From: an uncultured Mediterraneibacter sp.
Lineage (GTDB): Bacteria > Bacillota > Clostridia > Lachnospirales > Lachnospiraceae
Direction of reading: 5' to 3'
NCBI GenBank assembly: GCA_944376695.1
Contig: CALWDM010000018.1
Coordinates: forward strand, 1 to 44,028
Length of the DNA: 44,028 bases
The notes below the pieces were generated by a model. The model had not been told where the DNA came from, ran no database searches, and saw only the letters and a list, made by a program, of their open reading frames with translations. Shown in pieces: positions 24,555-33,606 of this stretch. Positions within the stretch are counted from its first letter, which is position 1, and each line of letters opens with the position of its first letter. The position numbers were made by a program, and so were the translations under genes.

Positions 24555-25183
24555 CAGGAAAAGTAACGATCATGGATCACCCGCTGATTGCGCATAAGAT
24601 CAGCTATATCAGGCGGGAGAGCGTAGGGACAAAGGAATTTCGGGAAATGATAGGTGAGATCGCGCAGCTTATGTGCTATGAAGCCACACGGGATCTGAAA
24701 CTGAAAGATGTGAGGATCAAAACACCGATCGCTGAGATGACGGGAACAGAACTGGCGGGAAAGAAGCTTGCGATCGTACCGATCCTCCGCGCGGGAATCG
24801 GGATGGTGGATGGAATGCTCTCCCTGATACCTGCGGCGAAAGTCGGACATATCGGCCTGTACCGTGATCCTGAAACGCTGGAGCCTGTAGAGTACTACTG
24901 TAAGCTTCCGGCAGACTGCAGCGAACGGGAAGTGTTTGTGGTCGATCCCATGCTGGCTACGGGCGGATCCAGCTCCGCGGCGATCCGTATGCTGAAGGAA
25001 AAGGGAGTGAAGAATATCCGCTTCCTGTGTATTATAGCCGCGCCGGAAGGGCTGAAGCGTATGCGGGAGGAACACCCGGATGTGGATATTTATATCGGGG
25101 CGCTGGACGAAAGGCTGAACGACCACGGCTATATCGTACCCGGGCTGGGAGATGCGGGAGATCGTATTTTCGGGACGAAATAA
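24551..25183 (+). CDS. upp: Uracil phosphoribosyltransferase
   Basis: A 210-residue cytoplasmic pyrimidine-salvage enzyme converting uracil and PRPP to UMP. Family motifs are present: the N-terminal [13 protein letters not shown], the [16 protein letters not shown] segment, [14 protein letters not shown], the PRPP loop [12 protein letters not shown], and [16 protein letters not shown] at the C-terminus. The start overlaps the tsaC fusion stop (ATGA), indicating coupled translation. The dCMP deaminase gene follows 20 bp later. Confidence 0.97.
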   Translation: MTGKVTIMDHPLIAHKISYIRRESVGTKEFREMIGEIAQLMCYEATRDLKLKDVRIKTPIAEMTGTELAGKKLAIVPILRAGIGMVDGMLSLIPAAKVGHIGLYRDPETLEPVEYYCKLPADCSEREVFVVDPMLATGGSSSAAIRMLKEKGVKNIRFLCIIAAPEGLKRMREEHPDVDIYIGALDERLNDHGYIVPGLGDAGDRIFGTK

Positions 25184-25203
25184 ACAAAGGAGATGGAAAA
25201 GCG

Positions 25204-25701
25204 ATGGCAGAACGGACAGAGAAAAGACTGGATTATTTAAAGTGGGACGAGTATTTTATGGGCGTGGCAATGCTTTCCGGCATGCGCTCAAAGGATCCGA
25301 ATACACAGGTGGGATGCTGTATTGTCAGCCCGGATAATAAAATTCTGTCAATGGGTTACAATGGTTTCCCGATCGGCTGCTCGGACGATGAATTCCCGTG
25401 GGCGAGGGAGGGGGACGACCCGCTGGAGACGAAATATGTTTACTCTACTCACAGTGAGCTGAACGCTATTTTGAATTACAGCGGCGGAAGCCTTGCGGGA
25501 GCGAAGCTTTATGTCTCTCTCTTCCCCTGCAACGAGTGCGCCAAAGCGATCATCCAGGCCGGGATCCGGGAGGTTATCTACGACTGCGATAAATATGCGG
25601 ACACACCAGGCGTGATCGCGTCTAAGAGAATGATGGACGCTGCCGGAGTGAAATATCATAAATATAACAGAACGAACAGAAAGATAGAGATCGAGTTATG
25701 A
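25204..25701 (+). CDS. Deoxycytidylate (dCMP) deaminase
   Basis: A 165-residue zinc enzyme converting dCMP to dUMP for thymidylate synthesis. The zinc/proton-shuttle motif is HSELNAI (His and Glu; the usual Ala is Ser) and the second motif is PCNECAK. A substrate-side GYNGFPIGCSDDEFPW segment is typical of the ComEB/DCTD group. The frame is open back to 25027 inside upp, but ATG 25204 follows AAAGGAGA and gives the normal family length. The stop overlaps the fumarase alpha start by four bases. It sits logically next to upp in pyrimidine metabolism. Confidence 0.93.
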   Translation: MAERTEKRLDYLKWDEYFMGVAMLSGMRSKDPNTQVGCCIVSPDNKILSMGYNGFPIGCSDDEFPWAREGDDPLETKYVYSTHSELNAILNYSGGSLAGAKLYVSLFPCNECAKAIIQAGIREVIYDCDKYADTPGVIASKRMMDAAGVKYHKYNRTNRKIEIEL

Positions 25702-26543
25702 TTCGCGCAGTAGATGTAAAAGAGATCACGGAAAATATTAAGGAGATGTGCATTGAGGCAAATCATTTCCTTGCCCCCGATATGGGGCGGGCTCTGGAGC
25801 GGGCGGCGGTTTCGGAGAAATCTCCTCTGGGCAGGCAGATCCTGAGTCAGCTGAAAGAAAATCTTAAGATCGCGGCTGAGGATATGATCCCGATCTGTCA
25901 GGATACGGGGATGGCAGTCGTGTTCGCGGAGGTGGGGCAGGATGTGCATCTGGAGGGCGGGAGCCTTGAAGATGCGGTGAATGAGGGAGTGAGGAGAGGT
26001 TACGCGGAGGGGTTTCTGAGAAAATCCGTTGTCAGGGACCCTCTGCTCCGTGATAATACAAAAGATAATACGCCGGCTGTTATCCACACGAAGATCGTGC
26101 CCGGAGCACGGCTGAAGCTTACCGTTGCTCCCAAAGGGTTTGGCAGCGAGAATATGAGCCGCATTTTTATGCTCAAGCCGGCAGAAGGCATAGAAGGAGT
26201 GAAAAATGCGGTGCTTACCGCCGTGGGGGACGCCGGCCCGAATGCATGTCCCCCTATGGTGGTCGGCGTAGGGATTGGAGGTACGTTTGAAAAATGCGCT
26301 CTTTTAGCGAAGGAAGCATTGACAAGAGAGGCGGGCAGCCATTCTCCTCTGCCGCATATAAAAGCGCTAGAAGAAGAGCTTCTGGATCAAATCAACGGGC
26401 TCGGAATCGGCCCTGGCGGCCTGGGAGGCACTGCAACGGCATTGGCTGTAAATATCAACACATATCCCACGCATATCGCGGGACTTCCGGTGGCGGTAAA
26501 TATCTGCTGCCATGTGAACCGTCATATAACGCGTGTGATTTAG
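25698..26543 (+). CDS. Fumarate hydratase class I, alpha subunit
   Basis: A 281-residue catalytic subunit of the oxygen-sensitive two-subunit iron-sulfur fumarase, interconverting fumarate and malate. Three conserved cysteine regions that bind the [4Fe-4S] cluster are visible: CQDTGMAVVF, GPNACPPMVVGVGIGG and VNICCHVNRH. The next gene encodes the beta subunit. Class I L(+)-tartrate dehydratase subunits look similar, but the paired gene organisation and sequence fit fumarase. Confidence 0.93.
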   Translation: MIRAVDVKEITENIKEMCIEANHFLAPDMGRALERAAVSEKSPLGRQILSQLKENLKIAAEDMIPICQDTGMAVVFAEVGQDVHLEGGSLEDAVNEGVRRGYAEGFLRKSVVRDPLLRDNTKDNTPAVIHTKIVPGARLKLTVAPKGFGSENMSRIFMLKPAEGIEGVKNAVLTAVGDAGPNACPPMVVGVGIGGTFEKCALLAKEALTREAGSHSPLPHIKALEEELLDQINGLGIGPGGLGGTATALAVNINTYPTHIAGLPVAVNICCHVNRHITRVI

Positions 26544-26612
26544 GGCCGGCAGGCTCAGACGTCCGGGAGCCCCGGTATAATCCGGAAAATTTTTTACAGA
26601 AAGGATATTCTC

Positions 26613-27179
26613 ATGGAGAAGCATATCAGAGTACCTGTGGATAAAGAGACTGCGAAATCTCTGAGCGCCGGCGACTATGTGTATCTGACCGGTACCGTTT
26701 ATACAGCGCGGGACGCGGCGCATAAAAGAATGGAGGAGGCGCTGAGAGAAGGCGGGGCATTGCCGTTTGATATAAAGGGGCAGGTCATTTATTATATGGG
26801 GCCGTCCCCGGCGCGGGACGGGCGGCCGATCGGTTCTGCAGGTCCGACAACTGCAAGCCGCATGGATAAATATACCCCCCGGCTGCTGGATATGGGGATG
26901 GGCGCGATGATCGGAAAAGGAAAGCGCAGCGCTGAGGTGATCGACGCGGTGGCCAGGAATGGCGCTGTGTATTTTGCGGCTGTAGGAGGCGCGGGGGCGC
27001 TTTTGTCCAAATGTATCACTTCATCTGAGGTGATCGCTTATGACGACCTGGGAACGGAAGCCATCCGGCGGCTCCGTATTGAAAATTTTCCGGCCATTGT
27101 AGTCATTGACAGTAAAGGCGGCGACCTTTATAGGACTGCGGCGGAAGAATACAGGCATTCGGAGGGCGGGGATCAATGA
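26613..27179 (+). CDS. Fumarate hydratase class I, beta subunit
   Basis: A 188-residue beta subunit forming the swivelling half of the active site with the alpha subunit encoded 69 bp upstream. Typical motifs: LSAGDYVYLTGTVYTARDAAHKR at the N-terminus, IYYMGPSPA-type YYMGPSPARDGRPIGSAGPTT, GMGAMIGKGKRS, and a PAIVVIDSKGGDLY-type C-terminus. Length is normal for the split-subunit form. The stop overlaps the plsC start by four bases. Confidence 0.93.
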   Translation: MEKHIRVPVDKETAKSLSAGDYVYLTGTVYTARDAAHKRMEEALREGGALPFDIKGQVIYYMGPSPARDGRPIGSAGPTTASRMDKYTPRLLDMGMGAMIGKGKRSAEVIDAVARNGAVYFAAVGGAGALLSKCITSSEVIAYDDLGTEAIRRLRIENFPAIVVIDSKGGDLYRTAAEEYRHSEGGDQ

Positions 27180-27889
27180 AACGTATTTTAATGATGGTGC
27201 TGAGAAATCTTTATATGGTGCCTTATGGCTGGATTCGTCTCTGCTACAGGGCCGCGCATGTGGATAAATATACGGAAGAAGATATGTACTCGTTTCTCCG
27301 GTGGATCGATCTCAGGGCGAATAAGGGGGGGAATGTACATATTGACGCTCACGGGCTGGAAAATATTCCGGCACAGGACGGATTTATGTTTTTCCCGAAT
27401 CACCAGGGCCTGTATGATGTGCTCGCTGTTATAGAAGCAAGCCCCCGTCCGTTTTCTGTCGTGGCGAAAAAAGAGATTGCAGAGATCCCTTTTCTGAAGC
27501 AGATTTTCTCATGTATGAAGGCGTTTATGCTGGACCGGGAAGACGTGCGCCAGGCAATGCAGGTGATCGCGAATGTGACCGGAGAAGTCAGGAAGGGCAG
27601 AAACTATCTCATCTTTGCGGAGGGCACAAGGTCAAAGAATGGAAATCGTGTGGGAGCGTTTAAGGGCGGAAGCTTTAAAGCGGCAACAAAGGCCCGGTGC
27701 CCCATTGTGCCGGTGGCTCTGATCGATTCTTTTAAACCGTTTGACGTAAATTCGATAAAACCGGTGACCGTTCAGGTGCATTTCCTTAAGCCGCTTTTAT
27801 ATGAAGATTATAAAGATATGAAAACAACGGAGATTGCCGCGCTTGTGGAAGAGCGTATACAGCATGTGATCGACGAGAATATAAAGTGA
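27176..27889 (+). CDS. plsC: 1-acyl-sn-glycerol-3-phosphate acyltransferase family protein
   Basis: A 237-residue PlsC-family acyltransferase that makes phosphatidic acid at the membrane during phospholipid synthesis. The catalytic NHxxxxD motif is NHQGLYD, and the second motif FAEGTRSKNG binds the glycerol phosphate. KGGSFKAATKARCPIVPVAL forms the later conserved blocks. A hydrophobic/amphipathic N-terminus suggests membrane association. It is the last gene of the tsaC-upp-dCMP deaminase-fumarase operon, joined by an ATGA overlap. Confidence 0.9.
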   Translation: MKRILMMVLRNLYMVPYGWIRLCYRAAHVDKYTEEDMYSFLRWIDLRANKGGNVHIDAHGLENIPAQDGFMFFPNHQGLYDVLAVIEASPRPFSVVAKKEIAEIPFLKQIFSCMKAFMLDREDVRQAMQVIANVTGEVRKGRNYLIFAEGTRSKNGNRVGAFKGGSFKAATKARCPIVPVALIDSFKPFDVNSIKPVTVQVHFLKPLLYEDYKDMKTTEIAALVEERIQHVIDENIK

Positions 27890-27971
27890 GAACCATGAAG
27901 AACGCCTGCTTTCCGGTTCCGCCGCACAGACAGGAACAGACAGGAACTGATCGGAACAGGGGAAAAGGGTA

Positions 27972-28000
27972 TTGACAGTTTTCCGGGAATATGGTATTTT
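27972..28000 (+). promoter_or_regulatory. Promoter of the tRNA-Ala gene
   Basis: TTGACA (27972-27977), 17 bp and TATTTT (27995-28000), 24 bp before the tRNA. The preceding 80 bases after plsC contain only short GGAACAG/CAGGAAC repeats. Confidence 0.75.
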
Positions 28001-28023
28001 TAAAAAGTTCTCGGGAATAGTCT

Positions 28024-28096
28024 GGGGGATTAGCTCAGTTGGGAGAGCGCCTGCCTTGCAAGCAGGAGGTCACGAGTTCGACTCTCGTATTCTCCA
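28024..28096 (+). tRNA. tRNA-Ala (anticodon UGC)
   Basis: A complete cloverleaf. Acceptor GGGGGAT pairs with ATTCTCC and the discriminator is A. The D arm is GCTCAGTTGGGAGAGC and the anticodon stem CCTGC/GCAGG has loop CTTGCAA, with TGC at 28057-28059. The T arm is ACGAGTTCGACTCTCGT. No CCA is encoded. It reads GCA and related alanine codons. The gene stands alone, with its own promoter and terminator. Confidence 0.97.
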
Positions 28097-28119
28097 TTTC
28101 CAGATGGGAGATCATTCAG

Positions 28120-28162
28120 AAAAGGACCGGCTTTTATGAGGTATAAAAGCCGGTCCTTTTTT
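28120..28162 (+). terminator. Intrinsic terminator of tRNA-Ala
   Basis: A perfect 18-bp stem (28120-28137 with 28143-28160; core GGACCGGC/GCCGGTCC) with a five-base loop and a T-run of six. Confidence 0.92.
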
Positions 28163-28249
28163 GAATTATATGTGAAAAGAACTGTACGCTGTATGAAGAA
28201 TAGTGTAAAATTATGAAAGGTGATTAATTCAGTATTGGAGATGACGGCT

Positions 28250-28975
28250 ATGAAAAAGAAAGTGTTGATTTTAATGTTGGCGGCCGTGTTCTGCATATCT
28301 GGATGCGGGGGAAAGGATGAGCCCGCGGCATCGGCTACGGATGAGGTGGACCAGTACGCAGAGCAGATGGAAGATTCAGGAAAGCAGGGGATCATCGCGC
28401 CAAGTGAAGCGGTGAAGAAGCTGTTTTTAAAGACATGGAATGTAGACGGCGGAAATGACGTCTACACAATGGAAGAAGACGGAACTGGCACGAAAAATGA
28501 CGCGCCGTTTACATTTGAATGTGGGTTTGACGAGGAGAATAATATAACGCTGGAGATCAGGATGACTGACTCTGGCGAGACAGAGCTCTATGCGATCTCG
28601 TCTGATGAGACGGGATACGGTTTTCTCCTTGATTCACTGAACGGAGGAAGGGATATCCGTCTTATTCCGTCTGATCTTGAGTTCCTGGATATGGGAGACG
28701 GGCGTGCGGCAGGGATACTCGGCGAGTGGAGCGACCAGAGTGGAAACACGTATATATTTTCGAAGGATAACAAGGTTACTGTCAGAGGAACCGGAAATGA
28801 TACAGAAGGAACCTACAGCGCAGTGCAGGATGCAGAAGGCACGCTTCTTCTGAAGCTTGTTGTGCCCGGAGGTTCACTGGAGTTTGCGTATACTCTGAAT
28901 GAGGACAACAGCCAGATCGAGCTGTGCAGCCCGGGGACGGATATAGTGCATGTGTGGTCCAGAGAATCGTTTTAA
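28250..28975 (+). CDS. Hypothetical lipoprotein
   Basis: A 241-residue predicted lipoprotein. A lysine-rich start and hydrophobic core lead to the lipobox-like ISGC with Cys19 as the lipidated residue. After an Asp/Glu/Ala linker, the mature part is mostly beta-strand-like, with two similar stretches about an added or missing term (TMEEDGTGTKNDAPFTFE and GILGEWSDQSGNTYIFS...GTYS). It resembles small lipocalin-like extracellular domains seen in Firmicute lipoproteins, but I cannot name a family. ATG 28250 is preferred over 28220 because GGAG lies nine bases upstream and the signal peptide then starts normally. Confidence 0.8.
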   Translation: MKKKVLILMLAAVFCISGCGGKDEPAASATDEVDQYAEQMEDSGKQGIIAPSEAVKKLFLKTWNVDGGNDVYTMEEDGTGTKNDAPFTFECGFDEENNITLEIRMTDSGETELYAISSDETGYGFLLDSLNGGRDIRLIPSDLEFLDMGDGRAAGILGEWSDQSGNTYIFSKDNKVTVRGTGNDTEGTYSAVQDAEGTLLLKLVVPGGSLEFAYTLNEDNSQIELCSPGTDIVHVWSRESF

Positions 28976-30131
28976 CAGACAAAAGGGAGCAGCTCCCGGG
29001 CCGGTTTCCCGGAGCAGCCTGCGGGCCAGGCTGGCAGCCGCGGTGCTCCTTCTGATACTCAGCGCGTCGCTGATGATACTCGCGGCAAACCGCCCCCAGT
29101 TCGCGGAGTGGTATTCTGAAAATATATACCCTGTCTTTGTGAATACCGCCGGGCGGCTGTGGGGCTTCTTTCCATTTTCGGTATCAGAGCTCCTGCTGTA
29201 TATACTCACAGCGGCATTTCTGATATCCCTGGCCAGGATGCTCAGAAGTGTTGTCAGAAATGCTGACAGAAGGACTGCCGGAGGGGAGGACGGCGGCAGC
29301 AGGGAGCTTCGCGCCGGGACCGGCAGCGCCGCGTCCTGGCTGTCCTGTCTCCTTCTGGCGGCGGGGATCCTTGCATTTGTGTATACCCTGTGCTGCGGAA
29401 TCAATTATCACAGGAGATCCTTTTCTGCGGAGGAAGGAATCGTCACTTATAGATACACCGTACAGGACTTAAAGGACGTCTGTCTGTGGCTGACTGAGGA
29501 AGTCAACGCCCTTTCCGGGGAGGTGGACCGCGATTCCGGCGGCGCGATGGCGGTGGAATCGCGCGAAGGAGAGGGTGCGGTCGAGGCGATGCAGGAACTG
29601 GCGGAGAAGTTCCCTTCATTAGAAGGATACTATCCACGGCCGAAGAAGCTGATCGTCTCAGAAATTCTCTCTTATCAGGGACTGACCGGTATTTACTCGC
29701 CGTTTACTGTGGAAGCAAATTTTAATGGGGATATGACAGCTTACAATATTCCCTTTACGGCCTGCCATGAGCTCTCTCATCTGAGAGGGTTTATGCAGGA
29801 GGAGGAAGCGAATTTCATCGCATTTCTTGCCTGTACAGGGTCGGAGCGGACAGATTTCCAATACAGCGGATATCTTTCAGGATGGGTGTACTGCATGAAC
29901 GCGCTGTACCGGGCGGATCAGGAGAGCTGGCGGGAGGTGAGACCGCTCCTCGCAGAGGAGGCGGAACCGGACCTGGAGGCGAACGGCGCCTTTTGGGACG
30001 CATATGAGGGCAGGATATCGGAGACAGCGGACAGGATCAATGATACATATCTCAAAGTAAACGGGCAGGCGGACGGAGTGCGGAGCTACGGCAGGATGGC
30101 GGATCTGATCGTGGCGTATTTTCAAAAATAA
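28950..30131 (+). CDS. DUF3810-like membrane protein with HExxH metallopeptidase motif
   Basis: A 393-residue membrane protein resembling the DUF3810 family. Three hydrophobic segments (about 27-47, 76-96 and 128-150) precede a C-terminal domain with HELSHLRGFMQEEEANF. His273, Glu274 and His277 form an HExxH motif, and the EExxAN segment supplies a possible third zinc ligand. This predicts a zinc metallopeptidase, but no substrate is known. The start is uncertain. ATG 28950 overlaps the lipoprotein gene by 26 bases and has only a weak upstream GGGGA, while an AAAGGGAG at 28983-28990 has no in-frame ATG after it. Confidence 0.78.
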   Translation: MCGPENRFNRQKGAAPGPVSRSSLRARLAAAVLLLILSASLMILAANRPQFAEWYSENIYPVFVNTAGRLWGFFPFSVSELLLYILTAAFLISLARMLRSVVRNADRRTAGGEDGGSRELRAGTGSAASWLSCLLLAAGILAFVYTLCCGINYHRRSFSAEEGIVTYRYTVQDLKDVCLWLTEEVNALSGEVDRDSGGAMAVESREGEGAVEAMQELAEKFPSLEGYYPRPKKLIVSEILSYQGLTGIYSPFTVEANFNGDMTAYNIPFTACHELSHLRGFMQEEEANFIAFLACTGSERTDFQYSGYLSGWVYCMNALYRADQESWREVRPLLAEEAEPDLEANGAFWDAYEGRISETADRINDTYLKVNGQADGVRSYGRMADLIVAYFQK

Positions 30132-30135
30132 GAAG

Positions 30136-30180
30136 GAGACAGGAGAGAGATGTTTTTACATCTGCTCCTGTCTCATTTTT
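30136..30180. terminator. Bidirectional terminator between convergent genes
   Basis: GAGACAGGAG (30136-30145) pairs with CTCCTGTCTC (30165-30174), with an inner AGATG/CATCT stem. T residues follow on the plus strand. Confidence 0.85.
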
Positions 30181-30199
30181 AAAAGTATCCTGTTAGTTT

Positions 30200-31633
30200 T
30201 TACTTTCCAATTAGTTCATTGAGTATAGTTTCGGTCTCTTCCGGTGTATAGAACATATCTTCTTTCAGATTTTCACAGAAATCATAGAATGTAAAGAGAA
30301 GCCCCGGCTCCTCGATATTGAAATAGACCGGCTGCCGGGTATAAGGCGATGAAAACATCAGATACCCATTCTGCTGATTGACAAACATATACAGTTCGTG
30401 CTCTGGACTTCCAATCAATTCTTTCAGCATCCGGTAGTGTCCGTTCCTGCATGACTGTATCAGTTTCCGGATCAGGCTGATCCTGTCATGCATATCAAAG
30501 GGCAGGTACACATCCTGCGGATATTCCCCGATCCTTCCGGTCTCCAGAAAATGTCTGACGCCGTCGTATGAAAAGATACATGCGGTCTTTCCCTGCTCCT
30601 GCCAGACGTTCATTTCCCTGATGTACACTTGAAAACGATCGATAAAAGCCGAGCGGAACGACGAGTCAATGGTGATATATTTTTCAGCCATAGGCAGTGT
30701 GATAAAAGGCGTGAAGCAGGGTGTCATCTGAAAGCAATAGCCCGGGCCGCATTCCCGGAGAAAGCTCTGGGCATAATCCAACTGCTCCGCAACGTTGCTG
30801 ATCTGCTTGAGCAGGACAGTCGATGCCTTGCGGTAATCGGTAAACATATCCGAGAACATCCTGTGCGAAGCGTCAGAACGTATGACATATCCTCTGTCCA
30901 GTCCGGCAGTCAGAAGGCATACGCATTCGGATGTGATGACCATGTATGGAAACAGTGTAAGCTTTCCGGTCCTGGCTGAGATGTCATCATAATAGTAGAA
31001 ACATTTGTAATGCGGGCAGCTTCCGTACAAAGGCAGGATCTGCTTCAGACAGTTCAGGTTATAGTTTTTCTGCGGCTGCGTTGTCTCTGAATTATTATTC
31101 AGACAGATGATATGCTCAATATGCGTTTCTGCATCAGGCTGGCTCCCTGCATGGATCAGGTCGATCAGGAAAGAGGCGTCAGGCTGGACCAGAAGCTGGA
31201 TGTGTCCGTCTGTCTGTCGGCTCATTTCCGATGATATCATACGAAAGAGAGCCTGTCTGACCTCAGCCGGAGAAGCGAGCAGTGCGGTCTCCTGACCACC
31301 GGCGGGCTGACCCTCTCCATATTTAAAGGAAGGAAGAGCCTCCGTGGAGAGTATGAATTCTGAAAAGAAATTCATAACATCCCTGCGCCGGTAGTAGTTA
31401 TCATAGCCGGTCACTGTGATCTGATATGCTTCTTCCAGCTCCTGCTCTTCAGCAGGAGAAAGGTGCATGAACCGCGCCATCTTATGGACCATTTCAAGAG
31501 AAGTCGGTTTTCTCTTGCCGTTTATGATCTTGTACATATTCGAGCGGTCAATACCGCAGTATTGTGCCAGTGCATATGTTTTTATATTTTTTCCGTGAAC
31601 ATGCCTGGAAAGAACATATGAAAATTCCGACAT
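30200..31633 (-). CDS. HTH (XRE-type) regulator with large unknown C-terminal region
   Basis: A 477-residue protein. The N-terminal 65 residues look like a helix-turn-helix domain (IKTYALAQYCGIDRSNMYKIINGKRKPTSLEMVHKMARFM), with the recognition helix near SNMYKIING. The remaining 400 residues are soluble and not assignable; they could sense a ligand or phosphopeptide. The gene is divergent from the protease/FHA-kinase locus with a 284-bp shared upstream region, so regulation of that locus is a reasonable inference. ATG 31633 is preceded by AAGGGGG. Confidence 0.75.
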   Translation of the reverse strand: MSEFSYVLSRHVHGKNIKTYALAQYCGIDRSNMYKIINGKRKPTSLEMVHKMARFMHLSPAEEQELEEAYQITVTGYDNYYRRRDVMNFFSEFILSTEALPSFKYGEGQPAGGQETALLASPAEVRQALFRMISSEMSRQTDGHIQLLVQPDASFLIDLIHAGSQPDAETHIEHIICLNNNSETTQPQKNYNLNCLKQILPLYGSCPHYKCFYYYDDISARTGKLTLFPYMVITSECVCLLTAGLDRGYVIRSDASHRMFSDMFTDYRKASTVLLKQISNVAEQLDYAQSFLRECGPGYCFQMTPCFTPFITLPMAEKYITIDSSFRSAFIDRFQVYIREMNVWQEQGKTACIFSYDGVRHFLETGRIGEYPQDVYLPFDMHDRISLIRKLIQSCRNGHYRMLKELIGSPEHELYMFVNQQNGYLMFSSPYTRQPVYFNIEEPGLLFTFYDFCENLKEDMFYTPEETETILNELIGK

Positions 31634-31842
31634 AGTTATCCCCCTTCACAGCAGATATAGGAAGCCGTTATCATTCCGAAAGCGGCGGATTGCCTAAAAA
31701 TACCTGAGGGAGGGGGTATATAAAGGCGAAAAAAATTATCTCCTCCCGACAGGTAAACTAAAACAAACTACATTATATGAAAAAGAGTATAAAAAATCTA
31801 TAAAATGCGTGAAAAAAACGTGACCACAAAAGGTGACACATA

Positions 31843-31872
31843 TTGAGAGACAAGGGTGGAAATCCGTAAAAT
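31843..31872 (+). promoter_or_regulatory. Promoter of the protease/FHA-kinase locus
   Basis: TTGAGA (31843-31848), 18 bp and TAAAAT (31867-31872), in a strongly A-rich intergenic region. The leader is about 40 nt, with AGGAGGG before the ATG at 31918. Confidence 0.6.
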
Positions 31873-31917
31873 AGACACAGAATGACAAAATATTACATTT
31901 TACAGGAGGGCTAAAGT

Positions 31918-33585
31918 ATGGGCAAAAAGTTTATCAAAAAACTGCTGGTACTTATGGCGGCGATGTGCATGGTGATAGGGATGGCCCTGCCCGTGCAGGC
32001 AGCAGAAGGCGATGAAGCCGGCACCGCAGTAACAGCAACTACGGAGGATCCGGCGAACGGTATCCTGCAGGTAATGCTCGCTTATGAGGATGACGGAGGA
32101 CAGAGGACTTACTTTACAGGAGGGACCTGTTTCCTGATCAATGAAGAATATGTAGTGACCAACAAGCATATCTTTGATCTCGATGTGGTTGATTCCGCGA
32201 CAGGGCTTACAACGCGTGACATTATCATGGCGACTCTGGGGCTGGATGAACTGCCGGACAATGATCCGCATCTGAAGCTTTTTGTATTTGCGAACCGCGA
32301 TACAAACGTGGAGGCGACAGTCCATGAGAATGCGCAGAGCGATGTTCTGGATTTTGCAGCTCTGCAGCTTTCAGAGAAGATCTACGGAAGACAGCCGCTC
32401 GTTCTTGGCGACAGCGATTCGATCGTCCAGAGAGATAACGTATATGCATATGGTTTCCCGGCTGATTCGATTTCCAACAAGAACTTCAATACAAAAGACG
32501 ATGTGTCAATCTCATCAGGAATCGTTTCCAAGGTGACTGTGACAGGAAGCGTAGATATCATCGAGCATACGGCACAGTTGAATAACGGAAACTCAGGTGG
32601 ACCGCTTCTCAATGAAGCAGGCGAAGTCGTAGGTATCAACGAGTTCATCGTAGACCAGAAGAACTACTCGATCCAGATCAATGCGATCAAAGAGATCCTT
32701 GATACATGGGGCATCCCGTATACGGGAGGTACAGGCGGAAGCACCGGCGGCGGTACAGAGCCGACAGAGCTGACAGTAGAAGATCTTCAGGCCAAGATCG
32801 ATACGGCAAAGGCACTGAGCCTTGACGGATATACAGAAGAGAGCGTAAAGGCGTTCCAGGACGCTATCGCCGAGGCAGAGAGTGTAGCAGCGGGCAATCC
32901 GGATTCCGCGGCGATCGAGTCGGCGATCAATGATCTCTCAGCAGCACAGAGCGGACTTATAAAACCGGAACCCGAACCGGAACCTGAACCGGCAGAAGGA
33001 CCGAACTGGTTCCTGATCGGCGGCATCATCGCTATCGTAGTGATCGTGATCGTTGTCGTAGTGATCATTATTGTTGTGGTAAACGGCAATAAGAAGAAAA
33101 AAGCAAAACAGGTTCCGCCGGTACAGCCAAAAGCAGTGCCGCCGGTACAGCCAGTACAGCCGAACACACCGCCGGTATCTCCGGTACAGCCGGGCGGATA
33201 TCCGACAATGCCGCAGGACGATGGAGCAGGAGAGACAACACTCCTTGATTCCGGAGCAGGAGAGACAACACTTCTTGGCGGCGGCATGGGCGGCGCTTAC
33301 CTGATCCGCAAGAAGAACGGCGAGAAGATCCCGATCACATCACAGAACTTTGCGATCGGGAAAGAGAGAAGAAGAGTCAACTACTGCATCTCCGATAATA
33401 CATCGGTCAGCAGATACCACGTAGTTATCATGAAGAAGGGCTCTGACTACTATGCGGCAGATCAGAAGTCAAGTAACTTTACTTTTGTAAATGGAGTACA
33501 GCTCAACCCGTATCAGGAGACGCTGCTGACTGACAGGTCTACGCTTAAACTCTCGGATGAAGAGTTTGAATTTCACGTATCATAA
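31918..33585 (+). CDS. Transmembrane trypsin-like protease with FIVAR and cytoplasmic FHA domain
   Basis: A 555-residue protein. After a signal peptide (about 1-30) comes an extracytoplasmic S1-type serine protease domain (about 45-275) with the triad His84 (TNKHIFD), Asp145 (DVLDFAAL) and Ser226 (GNSGGP). A FIVAR-like helical segment (about 285-345) and a Glu-Pro spacer precede a transmembrane helix (about 364-389). Inside the cell a Pro/Val/Gln linker carries two ETTLL motifs (Glu439-Leu443 and Glu449-Leu453), and an FHA domain (about 460-555) follows with IGKE, SRYH and SSNFTFVNG. FHA domains bind phosphothreonine peptides. The arrangement suggests signalling between an external protease and an internal kinase. 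It is the first gene of the locus with a PP2C phosphatase and a Ser/Thr kinase. Confidence 0.9.
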   Translation: MGKKFIKKLLVLMAAMCMVIGMALPVQAAEGDEAGTAVTATTEDPANGILQVMLAYEDDGGQRTYFTGGTCFLINEEYVVTNKHIFDLDVVDSATGLTTRDIIMATLGLDELPDNDPHLKLFVFANRDTNVEATVHENAQSDVLDFAALQLSEKIYGRQPLVLGDSDSIVQRDNVYAYGFPADSISNKNFNTKDDVSISSGIVSKVTVTGSVDIIEHTAQLNNGNSGGPLLNEAGEVVGINEFIVDQKNYSIQINAIKEILDTWGIPYTGGTGGSTGGGTEPTELTVEDLQAKIDTAKALSLDGYTEESVKAFQDAIAEAESVAAGNPDSAAIESAINDLSAAQSGLIKPEPEPEPEPAEGPNWFLIGGIIAIVVIVIVVVVIIIVVVNGNKKKKAKQVPPVQPKAVPPVQPVQPNTPPVSPVQPGGYPTMPQDDGAGETTLLDSGAGETTLLGGGMGGAYLIRKKNGEKIPITSQNFAIGKERRRVNYCISDNTSVSRYHVVIMKKGSDYYAADQKSSNFTFVNGVQLNPYQETLLTDRSTLKLSDEEFEFHVS

Positions 33586-33606
33586 CAGATAAACGGGTGG
33601 AAAAAG

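Noticed and set aside
28024-28096. Integrated element at the tRNA-Ala gene
   Set aside because: The tRNA has its own promoter and terminator, and no integrase or duplicated tRNA 3' end is visible downstream.
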